From Fragilariopsis cylindrus CCMP1102 (Eukaryota; Bacillariophyta; Bacillariophyceae; Bacillariales; Bacillariaceae): a DNA stretch of 64,000 bases. Within the stretch, counting starts at the first letter, position 1; every line of letters starts with the position of its first letter. The position numbers were made by a program, and so were the translations under genes. This document shows, one piece after another, positions 12,435-24,400 of this stretch. The notes beneath the pieces are model-generated. The model worked only from the letters and a program-made list of their open reading frames with translations, made no database searches and was not told the DNA's origin. The stretch lies in assembly GCA_900095095.1 (NCBI GenBank), contig FMBT01000302.1:124001-188000 (forward strand). Reading direction: 5' to 3'.

Positions 12435-13112
12435 GATGATAGTTATAGTTCTGATGATATTATGACGACGAGCTTAGTAGAAGTAACAGTATCAATTTCG
12501 ATTAGTGAACTGTGAATAGTTCGCCCTATCGTTTCGTTATGCCGCTCAGAAAACAAAGACAAAAGAACACCTATAGTATTGTTGTGCTTCTTGTTCTGTC
12601 CTTTTTATATCGGTAGACGAGAACAATTGCACATGAAAGTTATTTCAAAGAACAATCACAATGTGTCCATGTACAGTATGTATTGGATTTTGTGAAAGAA
12701 TACAATCCGTTGAAGAAAAGTAGTTTCTTTATTGATACTCGTAGTACTCATTTTCTCGCTTATAAATGAGTACCTCTTGTCGCTATATAAAGCTTATTTA
12801 ACGGTTGGATAGAACAATCCAATTTCTTGGTTACTTAGATTTTTGAGAGCCGTTAGACTTGAACGCGACCAAAAGTGTGAGAGAGCAACGGAATAAGGAA
12901 AAAAATACTTTACTGTAAATAGTCGCGTTTTTACTTGTAGTATCCATGTTTGAAAAAAGAAGGAAAAAAAGCGTCCCATGGTATACTCGTCACGATTGAT
13001 TCAGATTCGATTGATTCTATTCATTCATTTCTTCAAGATGTAAGCTTTCTCTTTCAATCCAGTATGTCTCATTGCGTTAGGGCTTGGATAGCAGGTGGAT
13101 ACTAGTCAAACA
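12435..13112. promoter_or_regulatory. Divergent spacer
   Basis: Lies between the divergently transcribed unknown acidic-linker gene and the EEP gene, so it presumably holds both promoters. I see no repeats above background and no supported gene. Confidence 0.35.
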
Positions 13113-13727
13113 ATGAAAATTCTGGTGCAGAATTTGCAAAAGAGGGACAACCTCGCAACAGAGCTATTCGAAGAACACGATCCGGACCTCATGCTCTTAC
13201 AAGAAATAAACATTCATTCCGAAACTCATAGTTTTCCAGCTAGTAATGTCTCTTCGATTGGATATGGTACTGCCATCGGGAGTAAATTCGAAGCTGTGAC
13301 AGATATCAAATACATACAATCTCCCTATGCAGAATTTGGAGGCGTCATCCACAAGAAGACAACTATTGCTACCGTGAACACGGTTCAGTTTGTGTCATTC
13401 CATGGATATAATGGACAACCCTTCAAAAAGAAACACAAATTAGTAGCGCATATCGAAGCGGTACTAGCAGAGCTTATTCCGACGGGACCAGCGGTCTTTG
13501 CCGGCGATTTCAATACATGGTCGAAAGAACACTTGAAGGCTGTCAAGGTCAAATTGGAAAGTGTTGGGTTTCATCTTGCGTACTCTTGGCCCTATCCCGG
13601 TCGTGATGATCCATTAGATCATGCCTTTTTACGAGGAATGGAATTACAGAGTTCCAAAAATTATGAGTGTGCATCCGATCACAGGGGCGCCATACTGGAG
13701 CTACGTCTTGTGAATGGAACATCATGA
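13113..13727 (+). CDS. Compact endonuclease/exonuclease/phosphatase (EEP) superfamily protein
   Basis: Intronless, 204 residues. The ATG at 13113 fits the first beta strand (MKILVQNLQ). Superfamily signatures are present in order: metal-binding LLQEI with Glu31; a His at about position 110 in FVSFHGYNG; GDFNTW (Asp132, Asn134); DHAF; and the terminal SDHR with Asp189 and His190. These are the catalytic residues of the DNase I/Mg-dependent phosphatase fold (PF03372). The domain is shorter than the usual ~250 residues and has no targeting peptide, insertions or introns. Its codons are richer in GC than those of the neighbouring low-complexity genes, so a bacterial origin is possible but not shown. 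Substrate (DNA, RNA or phospholipid) is not predictable. Confidence 0.75.
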   Translation: MKILVQNLQKRDNLATELFEEHDPDLMLLQEINIHSETHSFPASNVSSIGYGTAIGSKFEAVTDIKYIQSPYAEFGGVIHKKTTIATVNTVQFVSFHGYNGQPFKKKHKLVAHIEAVLAELIPTGPAVFAGDFNTWSKEHLKAVKVKLESVGFHLAYSWPYPGRDDPLDHAFLRGMELQSSKNYECASDHRGAILELRLVNGTS

Positions 13728-14337
13728 TGAAGCTTCGCATTTATTCTTTCTATGATAAATGCAGAAATTCATGAATATATTATCATTCTTTAACTTTACT
13801 TGATTTTTCTTGCAATTCCTGTAGGACGACGACGTCGTCGAGCAGCAGCAACAACAACAAGGTAAAGAATAGTAGTAATAAACACGGGATTAGCGTTACC
13901 TCTCCAATAGTCTGCTGTGAAAAAGTCAAAGGATTCTTGTGCCTATAGATACAATTATTCTTTTACTTTCTATAATAGTACAGTAGTTATTGAGAATATT
14001 AATATTTGAGATCTATCATTTTTGAAATTCCTAGTCCAAACTCTCTGTAGAATCCTACGGAAGATTTTTTTAAAAGGGTGAGAATGACAATAAGTGGATG
14101 CATCCGTACTGTAACAGCCCAAACAACTCGGTACACATAAAGTAGTCACTAAAAACGTCTGAGGTAAAATTCGATTAGAATAGTTGAATTAATATTATTA
14201 ATACTGACAATAATGGTGGTAGTCTCTATTTATCTTAGTTACGACGACAAGAGACTTATCGTGTCCATCTTCTGGGAGAGTTGATACTTTGTTTCCTCGT
14301 ACTCATTGTCAATTCAGCAGCTTCGTTGTCGGCTTCA
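13728..14337. other. Intergenic, no supported gene
   Basis: 3' flank of the EEP gene. It includes a short GACGACGACG/CAGCAGCAACAACAACAA simple repeat near 13825-13860. Minus-strand frames between 14256 and 14337 may belong to the small gene that follows, if that gene is real. Confidence 0.35.
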
Positions 14338-14664
14338 TTATCTTGTAAATTCACCATCTTCTTCACCATCTTCTCCACCCTCTTTTCCACCATCCCTATC
14401 ATCATCAGCATCGGAAGGGATGCGACGATATGGCATCGGACTAGAGATATCATAATGATGATGAAAATCATGAGTAACGGTAGTGCCCTTGTCACCGGTA
14501 TGCTCCCTGACGGCATCATTTACTAATGATTTAAGAAACACATCAACAAGAACATAAGTATCATCACCATCAACGTCGACAGCACCACCACCACCATCTT
14601 CATTCGATGGTTCGATACTGATAGTAATACTGCCAATTACTTTAACAGAAAAAAATGTCTTCAT
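14338..14664 (-). CDS. Possible small acidic protein, unknown
   Basis: Open frame of 108 residues starting MKTFFSVKVIGSITISIEP, with regular beta-like alternation at the start, then Gly/Asp-rich sequence, a His-rich HDFHHHYD segment and an acidic Gly/Glu/Asp tail. It is preceded by a (GTT)n run in the presumed 5' leader. The frame may continue in another phase down to 14256 (through a splice or indel). No family is recognised and the gene could be spurious. Confidence 0.25.
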   Translation of the reverse strand: MKTFFSVKVIGSITISIEPSNEDGGGGAVDVDGDDTYVLVDVFLKSLVNDAVREHTGDKGTTVTHDFHHHYDISSPMPYRRIPSDADDDRDGGKEGGEDGEEDGEFTR

Positions 14665-14729
14665 CGTTGTTGTTGTTGTTGTTGTTGTTGTTGCTTTGTC
14701 TTGTCTTGTCTATGATTTATGAAAGTAAC

Positions 14730-14764
<35 letters not shown>

Positions 14765-15133
14765 AACGAACCGATTTGTGTTGTATCCACGCCAACTTTC
14801 TTAAGAGAGGCCAACAGACGAATTACTCACAAAGACAGAAGCATTGCTTAAAATATAATACTATACACAACCAACCACAACAACAGGAATGGACTGGACC
14901 GGTTATGATTCGACAGACTGTACTAATTAATTTGTTCGGTATGCTCCTATATCCTTAATTGGTTTCGAAGTAGTCTCAATCAACAAAATATTATTCTTCA
15001 ATAGGAACGACCTGGAATTAATTTTTAGAATAAAGCACTTGGTATGCATGGATATAATGTATTAGTTTATCTCTCTTTCTATTTACTTAAATTAGGGTAT
15101 TCATTTTATAAATCTAAATGTAAAATTAAAAAT
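14665..15133. repeat. Spacer with trinucleotide microsatellites
   Basis: A (GTT)n tract at about 14666-14692, written in the other strand as (AAC)n, and an (AAT)n tract at about 14728-14763. The rest is the 3' flank of the prolyl hydroxylase gene. No gene is seen. Confidence 0.6.
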
Positions 15134-17673
15134 TTAAAATTCTTGTGGTATTTGTCCTGATGGGATTGGTGGCCATTGTAAATTTAATTTTGCACCAGAA
15201 GATCCGCCACTACCTGCTCTTTCACGTGCCATCTGTCTCCATGGTGATCCGTATCCTAATGTATATGCTTTTTGTTGGAATGATTCAGCTTCTTCTTTGT
15301 TGCCAATTGAATAGAATGCATTGATTTTACTATATATCCTTCTGGTAATCCACTTGCCTCAAACCACATACCTGCCATATTCGGATTGGTATTACCATTA
15401 CCATAACCATTACCATCGCCACTGGATAACTACGACCGTATCCATATAGATGAACTATTCCTAAATTAAATTGAGCAAACATATGACCACATTTTGCTGC
15501 TTCTTCTAAATGCCTATTGCATTAATAAGTTTTGGTGATATTAAACCTTTCTTAATACATCCATAATTTTCATTTTTATTTGACATATCATCCATCACAG
15601 TATATTATCTTGTTCTTTTATCATTGATATTGAATTCTGTATTTGATGTGTAACTTGTTTTAAATACAATGATGCTAATGCATAATGGCCATCTGGTTCA
15701 TTGGATGAACGGATTGCTTTCAAAAATAATGATTCGGCTTTTTTTACATCATATGATACAATATCGGATGGTAATAATTTCAAATATGCGTATCCTAATT
15801 TAACACTTGCTAATGCATCACCTGCGTTACTTGCTTTTTCATTCCATTTAATACGTCCCTCATCAGTACCTTCATTAGTTGCACGTAAGTACATACAGGA
15901 TGGATTTCCATCGTCTGCACAATCTTTATACCATTCTTTGGAGTGATCGTCGCATGTATCAGAATCTCTTGTCCAAAATATCCATGACCAACGTTCACTT
16001 GTATCACCATGTATGTTTTCATCGAGTACATGTACACCATGATGTAAATCCCATTGATGTACGACAGCATCACCACGATTTAATTTAATATAGTTGCGTT
16101 CACTATTTTTGGATGATACATATAATCCACCTTGATATTCTGTATCATAATCACTTAATGATATAACAACTGATATATAGGACATTGAATCATGATGTGG
16201 TACATTCCCTCTACGTTCTCCGCCACGATAACGTCTTAGAAATGTATAACATGGTGTACATTTTCTATTATCTTTACCACATTTATCTGAATACCATTTT
16301 CTTAAAAACAGTGTCATTATATCTTTATATGGATCCATTAATAATTTTAATTTTTGACGTAATTGAATTTGTTCTATTGTGGATTGTTTTGGTGATCGAT
16401 TATTTGAATCATCATCTAGAAAAATACGTTGGGATGTCATTGCATCCACCGGATCAGGATCTTCATTTAATGCAATAGATTGATATCCATTTGCAATAGT
16501 CATATTTTCATGTCCACGTAACAATGTTAATATTTCTTTTACTGTATCACGTGGCATAAAGTCAGGTAATACATATAATTTCGATTCAAATAATTCTTTA
16601 CTAGCAGCAATATTTTGTTGCATAATCGAACCTGGTAGAATTTTAATTATTTTGGTTATTCCTGTTGTAGTTGTAGTTGTAGTTGTTTCTTCTTTTTTTT
16701 CTTCTTCTTTAGATTGTTTTATCTCATTTTCATTTTCATTTTCAACGTCAATGGATATACTTGTTGGACTGCCAAAGTCATTAAATAGGAACGGTGGCGG
16801 CAAATCGGATGGTTTCAATTGAAGTATTTCATTCATTGAAAATGATGACTTGTATGAATCTGAATCTGTTAGTGCAGTAGCATCATGATCTTTTGTTGAC
16901 GACGCTGATGATGACGATGATGGTTGTTGCGGTAAAGTAGGATTATTGCTCGTTGTTGTTGTTGGTGCTGTGGATGTTCCTGTTGCTATATTTGACTCAG
17001 ACTTATCAGACGATATCTTGTCGTCCTCGCCATCATTCTCATCAAAGCCATCGTCATCGTCGTCTGCATCTAGATATGCATCGTCGTCGTCGTCGTACTC
17101 CTCCTCCTCCTCAGACTCAGACGATATTTTGTACTGGCCATCATTCTCATTCTCATTATAGCCATCGTCATCATTCTCATTCTCCTTTTCATCGTCATCA
17201 TCAACATCATCATCATCTTCTGCATCTAGATATTCATCATCGTCATCACCATAGTATTTTTCGTCATCGTCGTCGTCATCGTCGTTATCGTCATCGTTAT
17301 CTCTAGCAGTCTTTGCTGATATTGGTGTTGGTATGCAGGTTCCGTCAATATTGTTATCAATATCATCGACGTCGCAACTTGTTGCTGTTGCTGTTGCTGA
17401 AGTCAGGTGGAGAGATGATGATGATAATGCTGATAATTCTATAAGGATACATATTAAAATAAATGCTGTTGTCAATGTCCATGCCAATCTCGTCAATGAT
17501 GTCAATGGCGTCGTCGTTTTTGTGCTGACTTTTGTTTTTGTTGTTGTTGCATTCTTCTTCTTCTTGGTGGCTGCTGCTGCTGTGCTTTTTATATCATCAT
17601 CATTATTGATTTCGATCTCGATGTTGTTGATCTTATAAGGCTTTGACATTCTTCTTCTATCGTGCTTTAACAT
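15134..17673 (-). CDS. Prolyl 4-hydroxylase-like 2OG-Fe(II) oxygenase with C-terminal Sel1 repeats
   Basis: Type II membrane protein: a basic/Asn-rich cytosolic tail, then one membrane helix (about residues 58-82, WTLTTAFILICILIEL). A ~110-residue Asp/Glu linker follows, then a P4Hc domain from about residue 365. The iron ligands are visible as HHD (around 491) and HHG (around 544), and the 2-oxoglutarate Arg/Lys position as SERWSW. Cysteines in CGKDNRKCTPC and CDDH..CADD..CMY suggest a lumenal, disulfide-bonded enzyme. Past the stop at 15595 the text continues in other frames as Sel1-type helical repeats (HLEEAAKCGHMFAQFNLG, then NKEEAESFQQKAYTLGYG) to a stop at 15134. About four single-base phase changes lie in that last 460 bp. 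Likely acts in the ER/Golgi on wall or secreted proteins; the substrate is inferred only. Confidence 0.75.
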
Positions 17674-17786
17674 GAATATTTGTCGGTGCTTTTCCTTCCT
17701 CTACCTCTCTATATCTATCTATCTATCTTTTTGACTCACTACAATCCCTCCACTTGTCTCGTCTTTTGCTCGTTTTTTTACTCTCA

Positions 17787-17820
<34 letters not shown>

Positions 17821-19130
17821 ATTCGCTTTGTTTACTCGTAACCTTTATCTTAATAGATATTAGGGCTGAGGGAGAGGGGGGGGGGGGTATGTTTGTACTT
17901 GCACATTAACCTTTTACGAAGTGACTCCTCTGTCGGTGGCAATATTTGCATGTGTTCATAGGAAATTGTTGCTGGCGCTAGGGGCGTCTAAGTTCATTGC
18001 GTGGAAAAGTACCCCCCCCCCCCCCCAGCTCTATTTATTACAGTATTATGTGTACGGTAGCAGAAGAGAGAATGAGAGAGAGAGATTCTAAAAATAAATA
18101 TTTGAAAATAGCGTTAAGTACCGTAACTATATATTTTTAGCACAGGATTTCCCCCAGGTTTCTACACGTTCTACTGGTGTTTTTAGCAGTTTCTGGGTTT
18201 ATTTTGATTTTCTCACCCACAAGTGAAAAAGTGAAACAACATAACCGACTCGTTTTGACTACTTAGATTAGATATAAAAAAAAGTGTTGAACTTAGTCGA
18301 ACATCAACAAGCAAACCTTCAAACTGAATGCGAAACGAAACAGTTGGATTTCCTCTGAATGACGTACGAAGTACAAACCTCATTTTTCATGACTTCTTGA
18401 GTCGAATGAATCAATCAAATCGAATCGTACTCGTGACTTAACGACGACATCAAAAAAGTTTTGCTTGGGTTCTATCTGATAACAAAAACAAAATAAAACC
18501 ATATATCATATTCAATATATAGTATTGTAAGCGATCACGTGACGAAGCGTACGATATGAAGAGAAAGACGACGAAAGAAAGAAAGACAATGGTTTTATTT
18601 TTGTTGCTTGATAGGCAGTTATTCGTGCGTAGTGGGGCATAAGACGATGAGGACAACACTAATGTGCTACGTGAAGAGAAAAAAATGAAAACCAGTATAC
18701 ATTCTGTCTCTCGCTTCCTACACGTACACGTAGTAAATAGCCGTCAGTGTGAGATGAATGAAAAGAGTCCCAGGATAAACTAAAAAGTAAAACCACCGAC
18801 CCTTAACCTACCCAATAGACAGTAGCTATGACACGACACAACACAAAAACAAACCAGTAATGGTAAAACCAATTGTGGACGTAAACGATGCGAGGATAGT
18901 AGTAGAAGGGACTACGATAAGAAGAAATGATGAGAAAATATTACTTTACTTTCTCTTCTCTCGTGTCTCTTATCTTTGGAATTGAATTGTCTCACAACTT
19001 TTAACATTCCATAAACGAAAAACAAGCAACAAACATACAAACAACAACCCAAATATATCAGATAATAATAATAAAAGTCAATATAGCAAACAACTGAACA
19101 ACATCAACAAACGAAATCATCGTCATCATC
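17674..19130. promoter_or_regulatory. 1.46-kb divergent spacer with CT, poly-G and poly-C tracts
   Basis: Separates the divergent prolyl hydroxylase and M6 protease genes. It holds a (CT)n tract at 17791-17820, a G run ending near 17887, and a C run at about 18011-18026. A 69-residue minus-strand frame at 18450-18659 has one hydrophobic stretch but no other support. The homopolymers are hard to sequence, and their lengths should not be trusted. Confidence 0.45.
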
Positions 19131-21305
19131 ATGAAGCTTCATAACTGTCATCGATCATCGTCGACTCTTTTCTCTTTCACTGTAAGCGCTGTGGTTTTGA
19201 TGTTGGCAGCAAGCAATATTGGAAGCGGTGGTATTATTACAGGTAGTGGTGTATATGGTATGCCAGCTAATCCAGTATCATCAAATACATTCTATGAAAT
19301 ACAACCAGATGGAACCAAAATCGAATTGCAGTTACATGGTAATCCATATTCTGATACATGGATGAGTGATAAAAATCAATATACTGTGGTTCGTAATCCA
19401 ACTTCACATCAATTTGTGTATGCTGAAAATGATGGTAATGGTGGATTACGACCATCATTAGAACAAGTTGTGGGAAATGAATTAGACAACAACAACAACG
19501 ACCACCACAACGATAAACAACAACCTTCTCCATCAATGCTTTCTTCTTCTTCTTCTGTCGCACCAGAATCTTCGTCAGAATCTTCACCCTCTCTTTTTAA
19601 TTCCTCCTCCGTTAAGAAACAAAAGAGCCTCCGTCCTACTCAACGTAATTGTGAAAATCGAATCTGTGGAGAACATGATCACGAAGAAAATCGACGACAA
19701 CGTGGTCTTCGTGGTGGGAACAATAATAACGACAACGACAACGATATGGCAGCAGCAAGACAACAACGTATATTACAAGCTGCAACAAATCGTGGTTCAT
19801 TACGTAATTTAGTTTTATTAATTAAATGGTCGGATCATAATGATCGTATATTACCAACACGTGAAGAATATGAAATATTAATGAATAATAATGGACCATA
19901 TTCAAGTCAACTTGCACCAACAGGATCAGTTCGAGATGTCTTTTTACAAAATTCATATGGTCAATTAAATGTGAGTTCCACTGTTACTGATTGGATACCT
20001 ATGGATAATACAGAAGACTACTACGCAAATGGTGATAAAGGTATGACAACAAAAATACAAGATGCAATCCGATATGCATTAAATTATGTTGATAATAATG
20101 GTGATATTGATTTTGATTATTTCGATGAAGATCAAGATGGATATATTGATTCTATTACATTTATTCATTCAGGTTATCCTGCAGAAGCTGGTGGTAGTGA
20201 TGTTTATGGTCGATTTTATGAAGATCGGATTTGGTCACATAAATGGTCCTTGTATAACGGTCCATTTCGAAGTGAAAATGGACGTGGTACACGTGTCAGT
20301 GCATATCAAATATCATCTGGATTATGGGGTGTATCTGGATCAGAAATTGGACGTATTGGTGTTATATCACATGAAATGGCACATTTTTTAGGTTTACCGG
20401 ATTTATATGACTATGATTCTAGTAGTGCCGGTGCTGGTAATTATTGTGCAATGGCCAATTCATGGGGAGCTGATGGTGAACAAACTAGTCTACCGTACAT
20501 GTCAGCATGGGCGAAATTGGTTATGGGTTGGGTAACACCCGTTGAAGCTACACCTGGATTGAATATTATTGAGGCAGCAGCAATACAAGATCCGTCTCAT
20601 CCACAAGTATATATCATTAAGGATGGTTTCCCCAGAGGTGAATTTTTACTGATTGAAAATAGACAACCAATCGGATTTGATCGATTACTACCACAGGGTG
20701 GACTTGCTATCTGGCATATCGATTATGGTAGAAACGGTCAATTTTCAATGAATAATATATTCCAAAGTCAAAGTGATGAGGGACATCCATTCCAGGAGGA
20801 TTGGCCTGAAAATGGTAATCATTACGCCGTTGCACTATTACAAGCTGATGGATATTATGATTTAGAAATGGGTTTTAATTTAGGTGATTATGAAGATTTG
20901 TTTCATGCCGATGATGTCGATAAACTAATTCCCTGCAAGGATCGTAATGATTGTCAATATCCAAATACTGATTCCTACCAAGGGGGGAACATCCTTCAAA
21001 CGAATGTGCACATAACAGATATTAGTGTTTCGGGTAATATCATGTCTTTCAATTACGCCGTAGGTGAATTTGGATCAATCCCCACAAACGAACCAAGTTC
21101 CACACCGTCCAACAATCCTACACCGTCTCCAACCATTACTCCAACCATTGCACCAACGACGGAGGAGGAAAGAAAAGGTAGAAAAGAAGATAGATTTTGT
21201 CATAGCGATCGACAATGTACCAGTGGATTATGTGAAAAGAAAAAACGTAGATTTTTTGGTGAAGGGAATAAGATTTTTGGAAAATGTGCATTAAAGAAGA
21301 ACTAA
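19131..21305 (+). CDS. Secreted M6-family metalloprotease (immune inhibitor A-like)
   Basis: Single exon, 724 residues. A signal peptide ends around a Gly/Ser-rich stretch at residues 35-40. The M6 N-terminal block reads FYEIQPDGTKIELQLHGNPY, then a low-complexity Asn/His/Ser propeptide-like linker to about residue 215. The catalytic domain has the zinc motif HEMAHFLGLPDLYD with His414, Glu415, His418 and Asp424, matching the HExxHxxGxxD signature of M6 peptidases (PF05547), preceded by SVRDVFLQNSYGQL. After a beta domain come a short Pro/Thr/Ser hinge (SSTPSNNPTPSPT) and a C-terminal Cys module, C-x5-C-x4-C-x14-C. Such hinge-plus-Cys tails are common on diatom secreted proteins and may attach the enzyme to the wall or another partner. 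Intact and probably active outside the cell. Confidence 0.85.
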   Translation: MKLHNCHRSSSTLFSFTVSAVVLMLAASNIGSGGIITGSGVYGMPANPVSSNTFYEIQPDGTKIELQLHGNPYSDTWMSDKNQYTVVRNPTSHQFVYAENDGNGGLRPSLEQVVGNELDNNNNDHHNDKQQPSPSMLSSSSSVAPESSSESSPSLFNSSSVKKQKSLRPTQRNCENRICGEHDHEENRRQRGLRGGNNNNDNDNDMAAARQQRILQAATNRGSLRNLVLLIKWSDHNDRILPTREEYEILMNNNGPYSSQLAPTGSVRDVFLQNSYGQLNVSSTVTDWIPMDNTEDYYANGDKGMTTKIQDAIRYALNYVDNNGDIDFDYFDEDQDGYIDSITFIHSGYPAEAGGSDVYGRFYEDRIWSHKWSLYNGPFRSENGRGTRVSAYQISSGLWGVSGSEIGRIGVISHEMAHFLGLPDLYDYDSSSAGAGNYCAMANSWGADGEQTSLPYMSAWAKLVMGWVTPVEATPGLNIIEAAAIQDPSHPQVYIIKDGFPRGEFLLIENRQPIGFDRLLPQGGLAIWHIDYGRNGQFSMNNIFQSQSDEGHPFQEDWPENGNHYAVALLQADGYYDLEMGFNLGDYEDLFHADDVDKLIPCKDRNDCQYPNTDSYQGGNILQTNVHITDISVSGNIMSFNYAVGEFGSIPTNEPSSTPSNNPTPSPTITPTIAPTTEEERKGRKEDRFCHSDRQCTSGLCEKKKRRFFGEGNKIFGKCALKKN

Positions 21306-21429
21306 AGGTACATAAATAATTTAAAAAATGATGCAGGATGTATTTAAGTAAAATATAATCTTAAATTAAAGAATTCGACAAGCTTTCATTGCACTACTAT
21401 ATAGCTATAGCTAGCTAAGTATGAAATGT

Positions 21430-24400
21430 TTATTTTCCTAGGTTGAGTTGAATACGATATAGGTCCTCACCCGTGACCGAAGTTGTAATCGTCTGACACG
21501 GCTCGGGTCCGGCGAATTTGACTCGTCCGACGAGTGGATGTTCTGTTGTCTCCATCTTCGGTACACCAGCTCCACGACGTTCCAACCATTGTCGAGCAGC
21601 CGCCGCTGCTTTGTCTACTTCTTCCGATGCAGCTGCCTTTCTCATCATCATATCGTGAAGTTGCATTCGCGGTGATTTGCTTTGTTTGGACGACTTTGTG
21701 ATGTCCACTAGTCGTACTGATGCGGTTTCCCTTTGGTAGGTCGAAAGTGCCGAAGAAAGTTGAAACAATGGATCGTCCTCTTCTGCAAACTTTTCTTCAC
21801 CGCTGTAAGACGGATGCATACTTACGTTGAGCGGAGGCAGCTCCAACAAAGTGTTGATAGTTGCATTCGCTTTCCATTGTGCTGCATCTTTACGAGCAGC
21901 TTGAAGTGCTGGTCGGAAAAGAGCCGCTTCAAATGCACTCATGTTTCCTTCATCTGCCAGATCACGAAGATTTTCACTACTACGACTACTATCGCGTGAA
22001 TCTGGTGTGAATGACATTCTAGGACGAGATCGTGTTTTGGCAGGTGTTTTTGAGTCCCTTGCACGGATTTCATTCTCGTATTCTTCTACTTGTTTGTGAA
22101 GGACATCCATAGCTTCTGAGAGATAACGATTTTCTTGTTTTAACGACTTCGCCTCATCGGATGAAACTTGCGTTGCTACAAGTCGAGAAGATGGCTGGGC
22201 GTTCGATCTGGCTAACATCTTTTCGAGATCAGTAAGTCTTGCATTTTGCATTGAATTTTCTTTTGAACGCAACGAAAGACTCTTTTCAAGACTTGACATT
22301 TTAGCCTTTGCCAACGATAATTCAGGTACGGACTCAACTGCATCTTCTAGGTTATTCGCGATAGTTCGGGTACGGATCAGATAATTTACATCCTCTTCGT
22401 CTCCGTCTTTCGAGCGAATTGCTCTCGCGAGCATTGTGACTCCCTCCCAGACATCAGCAATTTCTGGTGAGAATGGGTGGAATTTATTATCATCTGTGTC
22501 TGTTAGATTGGCCGATCTCAAAACAGTCGCAAAGTGGGAGACTACTCTCACGACTTCGTCCGTAGCTGCCTCGCAGGCGCCGATAGATTCAGGGGTAAGA
22601 CCTTCGGCTGACAAAAGCATATTGTATACATTCCCTAACAAATCATCTGACGAAGCTCTCCAGATGTCGGCAGCTTCGGAAAGACTAGAGACTATCGTCT
22701 CATCTAACACATCAAGTTTGGCAAGTCGCAAACATGACTTTGCTGCTTCCGATGCAGCTTGGTCCAATTTTCTGAGGAGTGGTTTCAAAACGGCAATCAA
22801 TTCTTGTGACTTGGCGGTGTCATCAATTGTTTTGATGGCACTTCCCGCATTCAAAATACACGCAACAGCTGCGTAGCATCCCAAGCTGGAATATTTTGCT
22901 CGTGATGCATTGCGGAATAATTTCAATGCCGGTGGTTTCCAGTCCATAGGAAGGAGTGTTACACCGTCTTGTTCAATGTGTGAGCGAAGAGTCTGCATCG
23001 TGGTAACGACCGTCTGACGGAAGGCACCGATATTCGATTGATGGGGAGATAAAACACCTTCTTCTTTTAGAGTGTTAAGGACATTTCCTAAAACAATATC
23101 AAGATCGTTCATCGAATGTCCCATGATAGCTCCTAATTCGCTAGAGGCTTCCGTCGAAAGAAGTTCGGGCCATTGTCCGGCTGACAACAGCCACAGCAGA
23201 TCTCCACTAACATCTATAGCGACATGTGCAACTTCCGATTGATGAATCATTGTTGCAGCCATCTGTTGCTGCTCATCCGATAAAGAGAGGACCTTTTCTT
23301 CAACAACATCATCATCATCTTTTTCTTCAGAATTAGTATTATCATTATTATTGGACCGCCATTCCCATGATTTGACACGAATTGTCTTCGCGAATGATCG
23401 AGCGATGCCATCCAAAGATAGTGAGGATTTACCAACGACCTTCGATAGGAGCAATTCTCCCTTAATGGATGCCACCTCTGACGCGGCAACAGAACTAGGT
23501 AACATACTTTCCAATCGTTCGGAGAGATGCAATCGGACCTGTGAATCGATACGATCGATAGCTGCTTGAGCTTCTCGTTTGCGCATTTCGGCTGCATCCT
23601 GTACGAGTTGTGCAGCTCTTGCTAATGCCTTTTGAGAGGCGGAAACCAAATCCGACTTTTCTCCTTCACCGCCTTGATGCAATTCGAGTAGAGCACTCTT
23701 TTCTTGTTTAAGAGTTTCCGCTGATTTACGATAGTTGCTAACAGTTTTTTGAAAGTCCTCCTCGCGTTTGCGTTGCCTGTAGAATTGATGATATTTCAGA
23801 GTATGAATGACAGATAGCAAGTGAAAGGAAAAGGTAAACAAAGTGAGGATTTGAAAGGGTACAATGTAACACATAATGGTATTTGATAAGATTGCTTCTC
23901 TCTCAAAAACAAAACACGCAACGCATACACAAACAAAAAATCAAGGAAAAAAAAAAGCTTACATTTTAATTGCCTCCTCTAAATTACGTATAATAGTTTC
24001 ACGATCTTCCATATCGCGATTTATTGACTTCAATTCTTCTGTTTGTACTTCTTCCATTTCAGCTGTTATATCAGCATCTTCTTCCATTTCACGAATTTGT
24101 TGAATTGATGTTGTTAATTCTTCTTCAAGAGATAATACACGATCCGATAGATCTTCCACCATAATTTCATAGGCTGATCCTTCTTCGACCATATCTTTTA
24201 AATCAGATATTTGTTCATCTAATACCTGTTTGGTGTCACGTAATGTTTCAACTTCGGTGGTTAAATTTTTAGATTCTTCCACATACTTTTCACTGTATCG
24301 TACCTGTCTTGATAAATCCATTTTTTCGACTGAGGATTGTTCACGCAATCGTATCAATGCCTCACGTAGTCTTGCATTTTGAATTGATAAATTATGTGCT

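Noticed and set aside
18450-18659. Small minus-strand gene with one hydrophobic segment
   Set aside because: Isolated short frame in a divergent promoter region with no other support.
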